Assembly: GCA_020025115.1 (NCBI GenBank) | Contig: JAHHSP010000071.1 | Location: 1-6,342 of the forward strand | Source of the DNA: Collinsella sp. | Lineage (GTDB): Bacteria; Actinomycetota; Coriobacteriia; Coriobacteriales; Coriobacteriaceae | Length of the DNA stretch: 6,342 nucleotides | Reading direction: 5' to 3' | In this document: positions 1 to 5,696 of the stretch, piece after piece | How positions within the stretch are numbered: position 1 is the first letter of the stretch | How the letters are laid out: the number at the start of each line of letters is the position of its first letter | Program-made: the position numbers and the translations under genes | The notes under the pieces: model-generated | What the model saw: only the letters and a program-made list of their open reading frames with translations | Told to the model about the DNA's origin: nothing | Database searches by the model: none

Positions 1-1005
1 CTCGCCAGCAGCCAGCTCGCCACGGTGAAGGACGATCTCGCCACCGTTCAGGGGCAGATCGAGCAGACGCGCGCCGATATCGAGAAGAAGCAGGCGGAGG
101 TCGCCGAGGGCCAGGAGGTCATCGCCCAGCGCGTATCCTCCACCTATAAACAGGGCGGCGCGAACCTGCTCTCCATCGTCCTGGGCTCCACGGACTTTGC
201 CGATCTCTTTTCGCGCACGTTTTACGCGAACAAGGTCGCCGATGCCGATGCCCAGGTCATCGCCAAGGTGAAGCAGGATATGGCCGAGCTCGAGCAGAAG
301 CAGGTCGAGCTCGCCGAGCAGGAGGCCCGTCAGAAGGAGCTCGTTTCAGAGCAGGAGTCCAAGACGGCCGAGGTCAGTTCCAAGGTCAGCCAGCAGCAGT
401 CGTTCTACAGCAACCTCGACACACAGCTCAAGGATCAGCTTGCCCAGGAGGCCGCTCGCAAGGCTGCCGAGGAGGCCGCTCGCCAGGAGGCGGCTCAGCA
501 ACAGCAGCAACAGCAACAGCAGCAACACCAACAACAGCCGCAGCAGCAACCGCAGCAGGGCAACAACAATAAGCCCAGCAAGCCCGCGGAGAAGCCCAAC
601 AACAACGGCAACACCAATTCCGGCAATGCGCCCGCCAGCGTCGTCGATGTCGCGCTCGCCCAGGTCGGCAAGCCCTATGTGTGGGCTGCGTCCGGCCCCG
701 GTTCCTTCGACTGCTCCGGTCTCACGAGTTATGCGTACGCCCAGGTCGGCTATGGCATCCCGCACAATTCTCAAAGCCAGTTCAACCTGGTTCGCTCCAA
801 GGGGCATCTGGTGTATAACATCGGCAGCCTCAAGCCCGGCGACCTGGTGTTCTGGGGCAATGGCGGCTCTACGAGCTCCATCTACCATGTCGGCCTATAT
901 ATTGGTGGGGGGCAGTACGTCCATGCTTCGATGCCCGGCGTCGGTGTCGTCGTCGCATCCCTTTACACCGGCGGCAACTACGTCGGCGGTGGCTCGCCGG
1001 TGTAG
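1..1005 (+). CDS. Secreted NlpC/P60 peptidoglycan D,L-endopeptidase with CwlO/PcsB-like coiled coil (5' end missing)
   Basis: The frame is open from base 1, so the true start and signal peptide lie upstream; 334 residues are visible, numbered here from base 1. Residues 1-160 are a Glu/Gln/Lys/Ala-rich coiled coil. They include the block 'STYKQGGANLLSIVLGS' followed by DFADLFSR, typical of the PcsB/CwlO coiled-coil family. Residues 166-186 are a Gln-rich linker, then an Asn/Pro/Lys spacer to about 211. The NlpC/P60 domain fills 212-334. Its Cys-His-His set is visible: Cys238 in FDCSG, His296 in YHVGLYIG and His308 in YVHAS. The family cleaves the D-Glu-to-diamino-acid bond of stem peptides outside the cell. 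Relatives with this coiled coil (CwlO, PcsB, RipC) are activated by FtsEX, so the same control is inferred here. The domain is intact and ends in TAG just before a terminator. Confidence 0.93.
   Translation, partial: LASSQLATVKDDLATVQGQIEQTRADIEKKQAEVAEGQEVIAQRVSSTYKQGGANLLSIVLGSTDFADLFSRTFYANKVADADAQVIAKVKQDMAELEQKQVELAEQEARQKELVSEQESKTAEVSSKVSQQQSFYSNLDTQLKDQLAQEAARKAAEEAARQEAAQQQQQQQQQQHQQQPQQQPQQGNNNKPSKPAEKPNNNGNTNSGNAPASVVDVALAQVGKPYVWAASGPGSFDCSGLTSYAYAQVGYGIPHNSQSQFNLVRSKGHLVYNIGSLKPGDLVFWGNGGSTSSIYHVGLYIGGGQYVHASMPGVGVVVASLYTGGNYVGGGSPV
496..558 (+). repeat. Polyglutamine (CAG/CAA) low-complexity linker tract
   Basis: Twenty-one codons encode ten Gln, one His, then Gln runs broken by two Pro. 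CAG and CAA are mixed irregularly, so this is not a pure triplet array, though it is repetitive enough to vary in length by slippage. It joins the coiled coil to the catalytic domain of the endopeptidase and continues into an Asn/Pro/Lys-rich spacer. It most likely serves as a flexible tether through the wall. Confidence 0.9.
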
Positions 1006-1052
1006 CGCCGGGCCGTGTGCGCGGTGGCCGCGCGGCATGAACGTGTGAATGC

Positions 1053-1086
1053 AAGCGCCCCCGGATTCCCGGGGGTGCTTTTTCTT
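1053..1086 (+). terminator. Rho-independent terminator of the NlpC/P60 gene
   Basis: A 12-bp stem is formed by 1053-1064 and 1069-1080 around the 4-nt loop ATTC, with a single G-U pair. The right arm ends in TT and runs into TTTCTT. It lies 47 bp after the stop of the endopeptidase gene. The hairpin ends only 14 bp before the first possible murJ start, so murJ is probably not read from the upstream gene. Confidence 0.9.
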
Positions 1087-1092
1087 GAGAGG
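1087..1092 (+). promoter_or_regulatory. Possible ribosome binding site for the upstream murJ start
   Basis: GAGAGG lies 8 nt before the ATG at 1101, a normal spacing. It directly follows the T-tract of the upstream terminator, so a transcript carrying it would have to start inside the terminator or read through it. That weakens the case for this start. Confidence 0.4.
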
Positions 1093-1100
1093 CCGGTTGT

Positions 1101-3014
1101 ATGCCAGGAGAAGAATCGAGAGCAGGAGCCCATTTTGCACCCCGTGGCGGCGTGAACTCCGGGTCAGGAGCATGTCCGGGAGCCGAGCGCGGCAAGGTGG
1201 CCCCATCTTCCCCTGGAGAGACCGCGGTTTTTCTCTCCGCGGCGCGACGCGAGTCCATTGCGCGTGGCCGTGAAGCTGCGTTGAGCACGACGGCGCCCGA
1301 TGAGACGGCCGTCTACCTCACCGCTGCGAAGCGCTCTCGCTCGTTGGCTAATTCGCATGTGGAGAGCCCCTCGGAAAACGGGCCGAAAGAGCGCCCGCGC
1401 GAGGAGACGGAGGAGGAAGTCGAGCGTCTTGCCGCGCGGAAGGCCAATTCGACGAGCATCCTCGTCATTTTGAGTCGTATTACCGGATTCGGTCGCACCA
1501 TGGCGCAGGCCAACGCGCTTTCCGGTGCTCTTATGTCTGTGGCAAGCTGCTACACCGTCGCGGCGGGTATGCCCAACATGCTGTACGAGCTCGTGATGGG
1601 CGGCATGCTCGTCACGTCGTTCCTCCCGGTCTATCTGTCCGTTCGAAACAGGCTCGGTCGCGAGGCGTCGGCCGAGTACGCTTCGAATCTGCTCACCATC
1701 TTGCTCATCATCATGGGCGCCCTCTCGGTTTTGAGCTTCATATTCGCCGGTCCGATCATCTGGACGCAATCGGCGGGCGCGAGTGCCGATTTCGATTTCG
1801 ATCTCGCGGTGTGGTTCTTCCGCTTCTTCGCTTTCGAGGTCATTCTGTACGGCGTGTCCTCGGTGGTCTCGGGTGTGCTCAACGCCGAGCGCGACTATTT
1901 CGCCTCCAATGCCGCTCCCATGGTGAACAACATCATCACCATCGGATCGTTCATGCTTTATTCGTTGGTGGTCAAGGGCGGGTTGCTCGCGTGGGATCAG
2001 GCGCTGATCATCTTGGCCGTCGGCAACCCCTTGGGCGTGGTCTCCCAGGTGCTTATCCAATTGCCCGCGCTGCACCGCCACGGAGTGCGGCTGCGCCTGA
2101 AGATCGACATGCATGACCCCGCTTTGCGCGAGACGCTCGCCATCGGCCTCCCGACCTTGATCGTCACGTTTGCGTCGTATCCCACGAATGCGGTTCAGTC
2201 GTCGTGCGCCCTCCAGGTCACCTCGAACGGCGCCGCCATCGCGTATTATTCCCGCGTCTGGTACGTGCTGCCCTTCTCGATCCTGGCCATTCCCATCTCG
2301 GTCACCATGTTCACCGAGCTCTCGAATTATCGAGTCGCCGGTCGCATGGACGCGTATCGTCGCGCACTTTCATCCGGTATGCGCAAGATAATCTTCACCA
2401 TGATCCCCTGCGCGTTGCTGCTCATCGTCTTCGCCCCGGTCCTCGTGGCGTTGCTTGGCGGCTTCGATGCGGATGATGCGGCTATGACCGCAACGTATCT
2501 GCAGGTTCAGGCCATCGCGCTGCCGCTGTATGCTCTTTCGACCTATTTGCAGAAGGTCTGCTCCTCGCTCATGAAGATGAAGATCTATGCTTTTGCGGCC
2601 TGTGTCGCGGCGGCCACGCAGGTGGTGTTCTGCATCGCCCTCACGCCCGTTTACGGTCTCTATGTGGTCCCGCTGAGCTCGACCTTCCATTTTCTCGCCG
2701 TCGATGTTGTCACACTGCTGAGCATTCGTCGCGAGGTGGGCTCCTTCGGGTTCTCCTCCGTCGTGCTCTCGGCTGTGCGAGCGCTCGCGTTCGGCCTGGT
2801 GGGATCGGCCGTCGGTGCCGGCTTGCTCATGCTGCTCACGACGTTTGCCGGGTCGGTGGGCGGCTCCATGCTGCGCGGCCTGATGTATGCGGCCCTTGCC
2901 GGTTTGCCGGCTCTCCTGGTGGCGTATGGCAGCGCATATGCGCTTGGCAAATCCGACGCGCCGTTCTTCGATGCGATGTTCGCTCGCGTGTCGCGCGCAC
3001 TTCATCGCGGTTAG
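1101..3014 (+). CDS. murJ: MurJ-type lipid II flippase (MviN/MurJ family) with long N-terminal extension
   Basis: 637 residues from the ATG at 1101. The membrane part starts near residue 117 and has about 13-14 hydrophobic segments up to residue 616, as expected for the MOP-superfamily flippase that moves lipid II across the membrane. Conserved marks are 'SRITGFGR' (125-132; Arg126, Arg132), MPNMLYELVMGG (157-168, the actinobacterial form of the motif near TM2) and YYSRVWYVLPFSI (382-394), matching the TM8 region whose Arg lines the substrate cavity. E. coli MurJ is about 511 residues, and the surplus lies before TM1: residues 1-116 are hydrophilic, first Gly/Pro-rich, then a duplicated ETAV(F/Y)L peptide, then a Glu/Arg-rich stretch (94-113). 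The C-terminus stops shortly after the last helix, so the pseudokinase domain of mycobacterial MviN is absent. The start is uncertain: only about 5 of codons 2-17 end in G or C, unlike the rest, and in-frame GTGs at 1152 and 1197 are alternatives. Confidence 0.92.
   Translation: MPGEESRAGAHFAPRGGVNSGSGACPGAERGKVAPSSPGETAVFLSAARRESIARGREAALSTTAPDETAVYLTAAKRSRSLANSHVESPSENGPKERPREETEEEVERLAARKANSTSILVILSRITGFGRTMAQANALSGALMSVASCYTVAAGMPNMLYELVMGGMLVTSFLPVYLSVRNRLGREASAEYASNLLTILLIIMGALSVLSFIFAGPIIWTQSAGASADFDFDLAVWFFRFFAFEVILYGVSSVVSGVLNAERDYFASNAAPMVNNIITIGSFMLYSLVVKGGLLAWDQALIILAVGNPLGVVSQVLIQLPALHRHGVRLRLKIDMHDPALRETLAIGLPTLIVTFASYPTNAVQSSCALQVTSNGAAIAYYSRVWYVLPFSILAIPISVTMFTELSNYRVAGRMDAYRRALSSGMRKIIFTMIPCALLLIVFAPVLVALLGGFDADDAAMTATYLQVQAIALPLYALSTYLQKVCSSLMKMKIYAFAACVAAATQVVFCIALTPVYGLYVVPLSSTFHFLAVDVVTLLSIRREVGSFGFSSVVLSAVRALAFGLVGSAVGAGLLMLLTTFAGSVGGSMLRGLMYAALAGLPALLVAYGSAYALGKSDAPFFDAMFARVSRALHRG
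1218..1340 (+). repeat. Duplicated ETAV(F/Y)L peptide in the MurJ N-terminal extension
   Basis: Two copies 84 bp (28 codons) apart read ETAVFLSAARRES (from 1218, residues 40-52) and ETAVYLTAAKRSR (from 1302, residues 68-80). The substitutions are conservative (F/Y, S/T, R/K) and several codons differ only at synonymous positions. Protein-level conservation with diverged DNA indicates that the frame is translated at least from 1218 and that the peptide is functionally constrained. Confidence 0.8.
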
Positions 3015-3035
3015 GGCCGGTGCGGTCGATGCGTG

Positions 3036-3070
3036 AAAAAGCGGGGCCCCTCTCGGGCGCCCCGCTTTTT
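3036..3070. terminator. Bidirectional intrinsic terminator between convergent genes
   Basis: A perfect 12-bp stem joins AAAAAGCGGGGC (3036-3047) to its complement at 3059-3070, with an 11-nt loop that can add three C-G pairs. A5 on one side and T5 on the other give a U-tract on either strand. It sits 21 bp past the murJ stop and 36 bp past the stop of the minus-strand ATP-grasp gene, so it can end both transcripts. Confidence 0.9.
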
Positions 3071-3106
3071 CATATCGGCAATCTGGTCGACCGATGCGCA
3101 TCGCTT

Positions 3107-4345
3107 CTAGAAAGAGGTGTCGGTACGCTCCGGGTAGTATTTTGCAAACTTGCGGTACTGGTTGGCCTCGGTCAAAGCAACATCGAGCCTGCGGCGCCAT
3201 GACGCATCGGCGGCATAGCGCTGGGGGTCGAAGACGCGCTCGCCGCGTGCGAGGCCGTTCACCTCGTCGAGGAGCGGGCCGGCGGGGATATAGCGCTTGA
3301 GCAGGGGCAGGGGTACCAGGGAATAGAGGGCCGGTTCGTCGGCGCGTCTCGGATCGTCGGAGGCCCCATCGATGACATCGCGGACGAGAACCTCCATGGG
3401 GTTCACGCCGCCGGCGACGTTGTAGTAGGAGTTGCGCCCCATGCGGGGGTTGCAGTCGAGGAAGACCTCGCGGCCCGTCATCGGGCAGCGCTTGATGTCG
3501 AAATTGGCAAAGCCGCGATAACCGGCGTCGCTGAGAAGCGCCGCGGCCTTTTCCCACAGCTCGGGCTTCTCGCGGATGACCATCGCGACGGGGTTGCCGA
3601 GCATCGTGGGGGCGTGGTCCTCAAGGAGCACCTGGGCGGCGCCGAGCAGGCGCGGGGCGCCGTCTTGGCCGATGTAGAGCGTGAGCGAGTCCATGTTGGT
3701 GTCGTCACCGTCGATGAGCTCCTGAACGAGGTAATCGCCGGTGAACCCGGCACCCCTCAAGTCGCGCCACAGCTCGTCGAGCTCGTCTTGCGACGTGAGG
3801 AAGTAGACCTTTTTGAAGCCCTTGAGGAGGAAGTCGTAGTACCCGGCGGAAACGGCGGGCTTGGCGACGACCGGGAAGGGGATGGCGCACGGCGCGATGG
3901 GATCGTCTCCAGCGAGGCGCGCAACTTCGGTTCGCGGCGTCTCGAGGCCGTGCTGGGCGCAGAGGTCTGCGAACGTGTCCTTATCGCACACGGCGTCGAA
4001 CGCGGCGCGAGGCGGGATGGGGCACACGGCGTTCGACGGGAGATCTCCGCAGATCGTCTCGAGCGCGTCGATCAGCGGGTCCGTGTTGGCCACGATGAGC
4101 ACGCGGCGCCCAGGGTCTTCGCATGCGATGCCGGTGATCGCCTCGAGGAGGTCGTGCGCCGAGAGGGAGGGGACCAGTCGTCGCTCAACGATGCGGGAAT
4201 GTTGGATCATGCCGATGAAACCCGAGCTCATGATGATGGGACGGATGCCGAATGCCTCATGGAATTGGCGGCACAGCGCGTAGGCCCCGATATCCCCGCC
4301 GAGGACGACGGGGATGAAGTCGGTACGTGGTGTGGTGGGCTGCAT
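3107..4345 (-). CDS. ATP-grasp ligase, D-aspartate ligase (Asl)-like; probable peptidoglycan cross-bridge enzyme
   Basis: 412 residues from the ATG at 4345. The N-terminal block 'FIPVVLGGDIGAYALCRQF' (10-28) resembles the opening of the enterococcal D-Asp ligase family. The ATP-grasp fold is seen in VVAKP (158-163; Lys162, nucleotide binding), YLVQELIDGDD (205-215, hinge strand), FANFDIK (279-285; Asp283) and FLDCNPRMGRN (295-305; Asp297 and Asn299 as metal ligands, Arg301). Such enzymes join a carboxylate to an amine through an acyl phosphate. Asl adds D-Asp to the side-chain amine of residue 3 of the peptidoglycan precursor in the cytoplasm. No signal peptide or membrane segment is seen. 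A longer form (429 residues, ATG at 4396) is possible, but the 4345 start has a GGAG at 5-nt spacing and a family-like N-terminal length. The gene is divergent from a FemX-like gene and convergent with murJ, which supports a wall role. Fold is sure; substrate is inferred, and another carboxylate-amine ligase activity is possible. Confidence 0.85.
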   Translation of the reverse strand: MQPTTPRTDFIPVVLGGDIGAYALCRQFHEAFGIRPIIMSSGFIGMIQHSRIVERRLVPSLSAHDLLEAITGIACEDPGRRVLIVANTDPLIDALETICGDLPSNAVCPIPPRAAFDAVCDKDTFADLCAQHGLETPRTEVARLAGDDPIAPCAIPFPVVAKPAVSAGYYDFLLKGFKKVYFLTSQDELDELWRDLRGAGFTGDYLVQELIDGDDTNMDSLTLYIGQDGAPRLLGAAQVLLEDHAPTMLGNPVAMVIREKPELWEKAAALLSDAGYRGFANFDIKRCPMTGREVFLDCNPRMGRNSYYNVAGGVNPMEVLVRDVIDGASDDPRRADEPALYSLVPLPLLKRYIPAGPLLDEVNGLARGERVFDPQRYAADASWRRRLDVALTEANQYRKFAKYYPERTDTSF

Positions 4346-4350
4346 GGGCA

Positions 4351-4354
4351 CTCC
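4351..4354 (-). promoter_or_regulatory. Ribosome binding site favouring the 4345 start of the ATP-grasp gene
   Basis: On the minus strand GGAG is followed by 5 nt (TGCCC) and the ATG at 4345. No comparable site precedes the ATG at 4396, where only GCAGG touches the start codon. This is the main reason for the shorter gene model. Confidence 0.5.
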
Positions 4355-4402
4355 GATGGGTCCTCGCGGCATCGCCGCGCTTGATTCGCTGGACATCCTG
4401 CG

Positions 4403-4408
4403 ATTCTA
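4403..4408 (-). promoter_or_regulatory. Candidate -10 box (TAGAAT) of the ATP-grasp gene
   Basis: On the minus strand TAGAAT fits the actinobacterial TANNNT -10 pattern. I see no clear -35 at 16-18 nt upstream. Transcription would begin about 7 nt further on, near 4396. That gives either a leader of about 50 nt to the ATG at 4345, or a leaderless mRNA beginning at the ATG at 4396. Confidence 0.45.
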
Positions 4409-4483
4409 GCGCACTCGGAGCGCCCCGCGCGCAAGCTCACGACAAAGACGCGCATCGCCGCCATGCATTCTTGATAGAGCCAC

Positions 4484-4505
4484 GTCCGCCCGGCCGGACC
4501 GTCCG
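4484..4505. promoter_or_regulatory. Clustered GTCCG/CGGAC inverted repeats in the divergent intergenic region
   Basis: GTCCG (4484-4488), CGGAC (4495-4499) and GTCCG (4501-4505) give two overlapping dyads, one with a 6-nt spacer and one with a 1-nt spacer. They lie in the 172-bp gap between 4396 and 4569 that must hold both divergent promoters. TTGACC at 4522-4527 is a possible -35 for the plus-strand gene, but no convincing -10 follows at 16-18 nt. An operator is possible; chance in G+C-rich DNA is also possible. Confidence 0.25.
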
Positions 4506-4568
4506 TTTCCGTGGGATATGATTGACCACTGTATCGTGAGGATATGGCATATATGGACCGGTGATTGC

Positions 4569-5579
4569 ATGCAGGTGAAGACGCTGTCGCGCGAGGAGTA
4601 CGAGGTCGCTCTCGAGGCTCTTGGGACCGACATCCCCGTTGAGCAACTGCCCGTGTGGCAGGATTTTGAGGCGACCGTCGATGGCCGCTCCCCGTGGGGT
4701 CACGTCGCCGTGCTTCGCGACGGCGAAACGATGGCGCTCGCCTCTTTCGTGCAGTATGAGACGCACGGGTACCGCTATCTGCGCGCCCATCACGCCCCCG
4801 TGTGGGCCGCCGCGCCGAGCGCTCAGGACGAGGCCGAGGCTCTCGATGCCCTCGTCGCGCATATCAGGCAAACCGACCGTTCTCAGGTATTCATGCGCTT
4901 GGCCGTTGGCCATGAGCTTCCCGTGACGCGCCCGTGCCTCTCGACATTGCCATATGACACCACCGTCGTCGTCGACCTGTCTGACGGCGAGGAGGCCATC
5001 TTCTCTCGCATGAAGCCGCGCGGCCGCCGAGACATCCGCAAGGCCCTGCGCGAGTGCCCCGCCGTCATGGCCGATGAAACGGACCTCGCCGCCGCGTCTT
5101 TCGAGGAGTATCACAAGATCATGTGCGATACGGCCGCACGCGATGGGTTCGTACCGGCCCCCTGCTCCTATTATGCCAATATGATGCGGGTGCTCGGCCC
5201 CGAGCACTGCCGCGTGTATGCCGCCCGCATCGATGGCGGGCTCGTGGGTTGGTCGCTCGTGACCATCTCGGGTTCCGTGGCAACGCGATATTACGCCGCC
5301 ACGGTATCGGGCGCGGGCAGGCTGCATGTCGCCGATGCGCTGATCCATTTCGAGATGATGCGGGCCGTCGAGCTCGGCTGCACGTCCTATGACCTCATGG
5401 GCATCGGAAGCGAGTTCGCACCCGAGACCATGAACCTCAACGAGTTCAAGACGAAGTTCGCCAAAGAGGGGACGGTTCGAATCTCCCCCGATCGCGATGT
5501 TCCCATCAAGGGCGGATTTTACGCGGCGCTCCAGGCCGTCAAGAAGCTGCGCTCTCGCGCAAGGGCCGCAAGGCGGTAG
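4569..5579 (+). CDS. FemABX-family peptidyltransferase (FemX-like; tRNA-dependent cross-bridge aminoacyltransferase)
   Basis: 336 residues, about the length of Weissella FemX, which lacks the coiled-coil arm of staphylococcal FemA. The two-lobed GNAT-like fold is suggested by MKPRGRRDIRKAL (148-160, matching the family's basic 'M...RR.IRKA' block), FEEYHKIMCDTAARDGF (178-194), YAARIDGGLVGWSLV (217-231), a substrate-lobe segment YYAATVSGAGRLHVADALIHFEMM (241-264), YDLMGIG (274-280) and LNEFKTKFAKEG (290-301). Members move an amino acid from aminoacyl-tRNA onto the side-chain amine of residue 3 of lipid II or UDP-MurNAc-pentapeptide, at the inner membrane face. It has no signal peptide and a basic tail. 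Start choice: an in-frame ATG at 4518 exists, but codons 4518-4568 include AGG and two ATA, rare here, and cover a TTGACC element. No strong Shine-Dalgarno precedes 4569 either. The amino acid transferred cannot be read from sequence. Confidence 0.88.
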   Translation: MQVKTLSREEYEVALEALGTDIPVEQLPVWQDFEATVDGRSPWGHVAVLRDGETMALASFVQYETHGYRYLRAHHAPVWAAAPSAQDEAEALDALVAHIRQTDRSQVFMRLAVGHELPVTRPCLSTLPYDTTVVVDLSDGEEAIFSRMKPRGRRDIRKALRECPAVMADETDLAAASFEEYHKIMCDTAARDGFVPAPCSYYANMMRVLGPEHCRVYAARIDGGLVGWSLVTISGSVATRYYAATVSGAGRLHVADALIHFEMMRAVELGCTSYDLMGIGSEFAPETMNLNEFKTKFAKEGTVRISPDRDVPIKGGFYAALQAVKKLRSRARAARR

Positions 5580-5696
5580 GTCGTCCATGGGCACGTTCGC
5601 TCCCGGGGGACGCTCCCCGTACGCCGCCGCCGAATCGGAAGTCGGTCAGCGCACATGCTAGGCCGCTCATCCGGCGATTCCGCGCCATCCCGTCCC
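5580..5696 (+). other. Short intergenic region between the FemX-like gene and uvrC
   Basis: 117 bp with one small hairpin, GGGGA (5606-5610) and TCCCC (5614-5618) around CGC, without a T-tract. No convincing terminator or promoter is seen, so uvrC could be read partly from the upstream gene. An in-frame ATG at 5655 lies here with GGAAG 13 nt before it, a long spacing. Confidence 0.5.

Noticed and set aside
496..558. CAG/CAA array as a CRISPR or noncoding repeat
   Set aside because: The units are single codons in frame within a clear coding gene, with no spacers.
1190..1240. T-box-like pieces (AAGGTGG and ACCGCGG) before the murJ membrane domain
   Set aside because: In a real T-box these form one contiguous motif, but here about 20 nt separate them. 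A flippase is not a usual T-box target, and the second half lies inside the conserved coding repeat.
1164..2114. Long minus-strand open frame opposite murJ
   Set aside because: It mirrors the G/C-rich third codon positions of murJ, gives a His/Arg/Gly-rich protein without domain features, and overlaps a clearly real gene. The open frames at 346-888 (-), 2370-3557 (-), 3614-4384 (+), 4437-5594 (-) and 5667-6329 (-) fail for the same reason.
4518..4568. N-terminal extension of the FemX-like protein from the ATG at 4518
   Set aside because: The 17 extra codons include AGG and two ATA, rare in this window, lack a Shine-Dalgarno and look like intergenic DNA.
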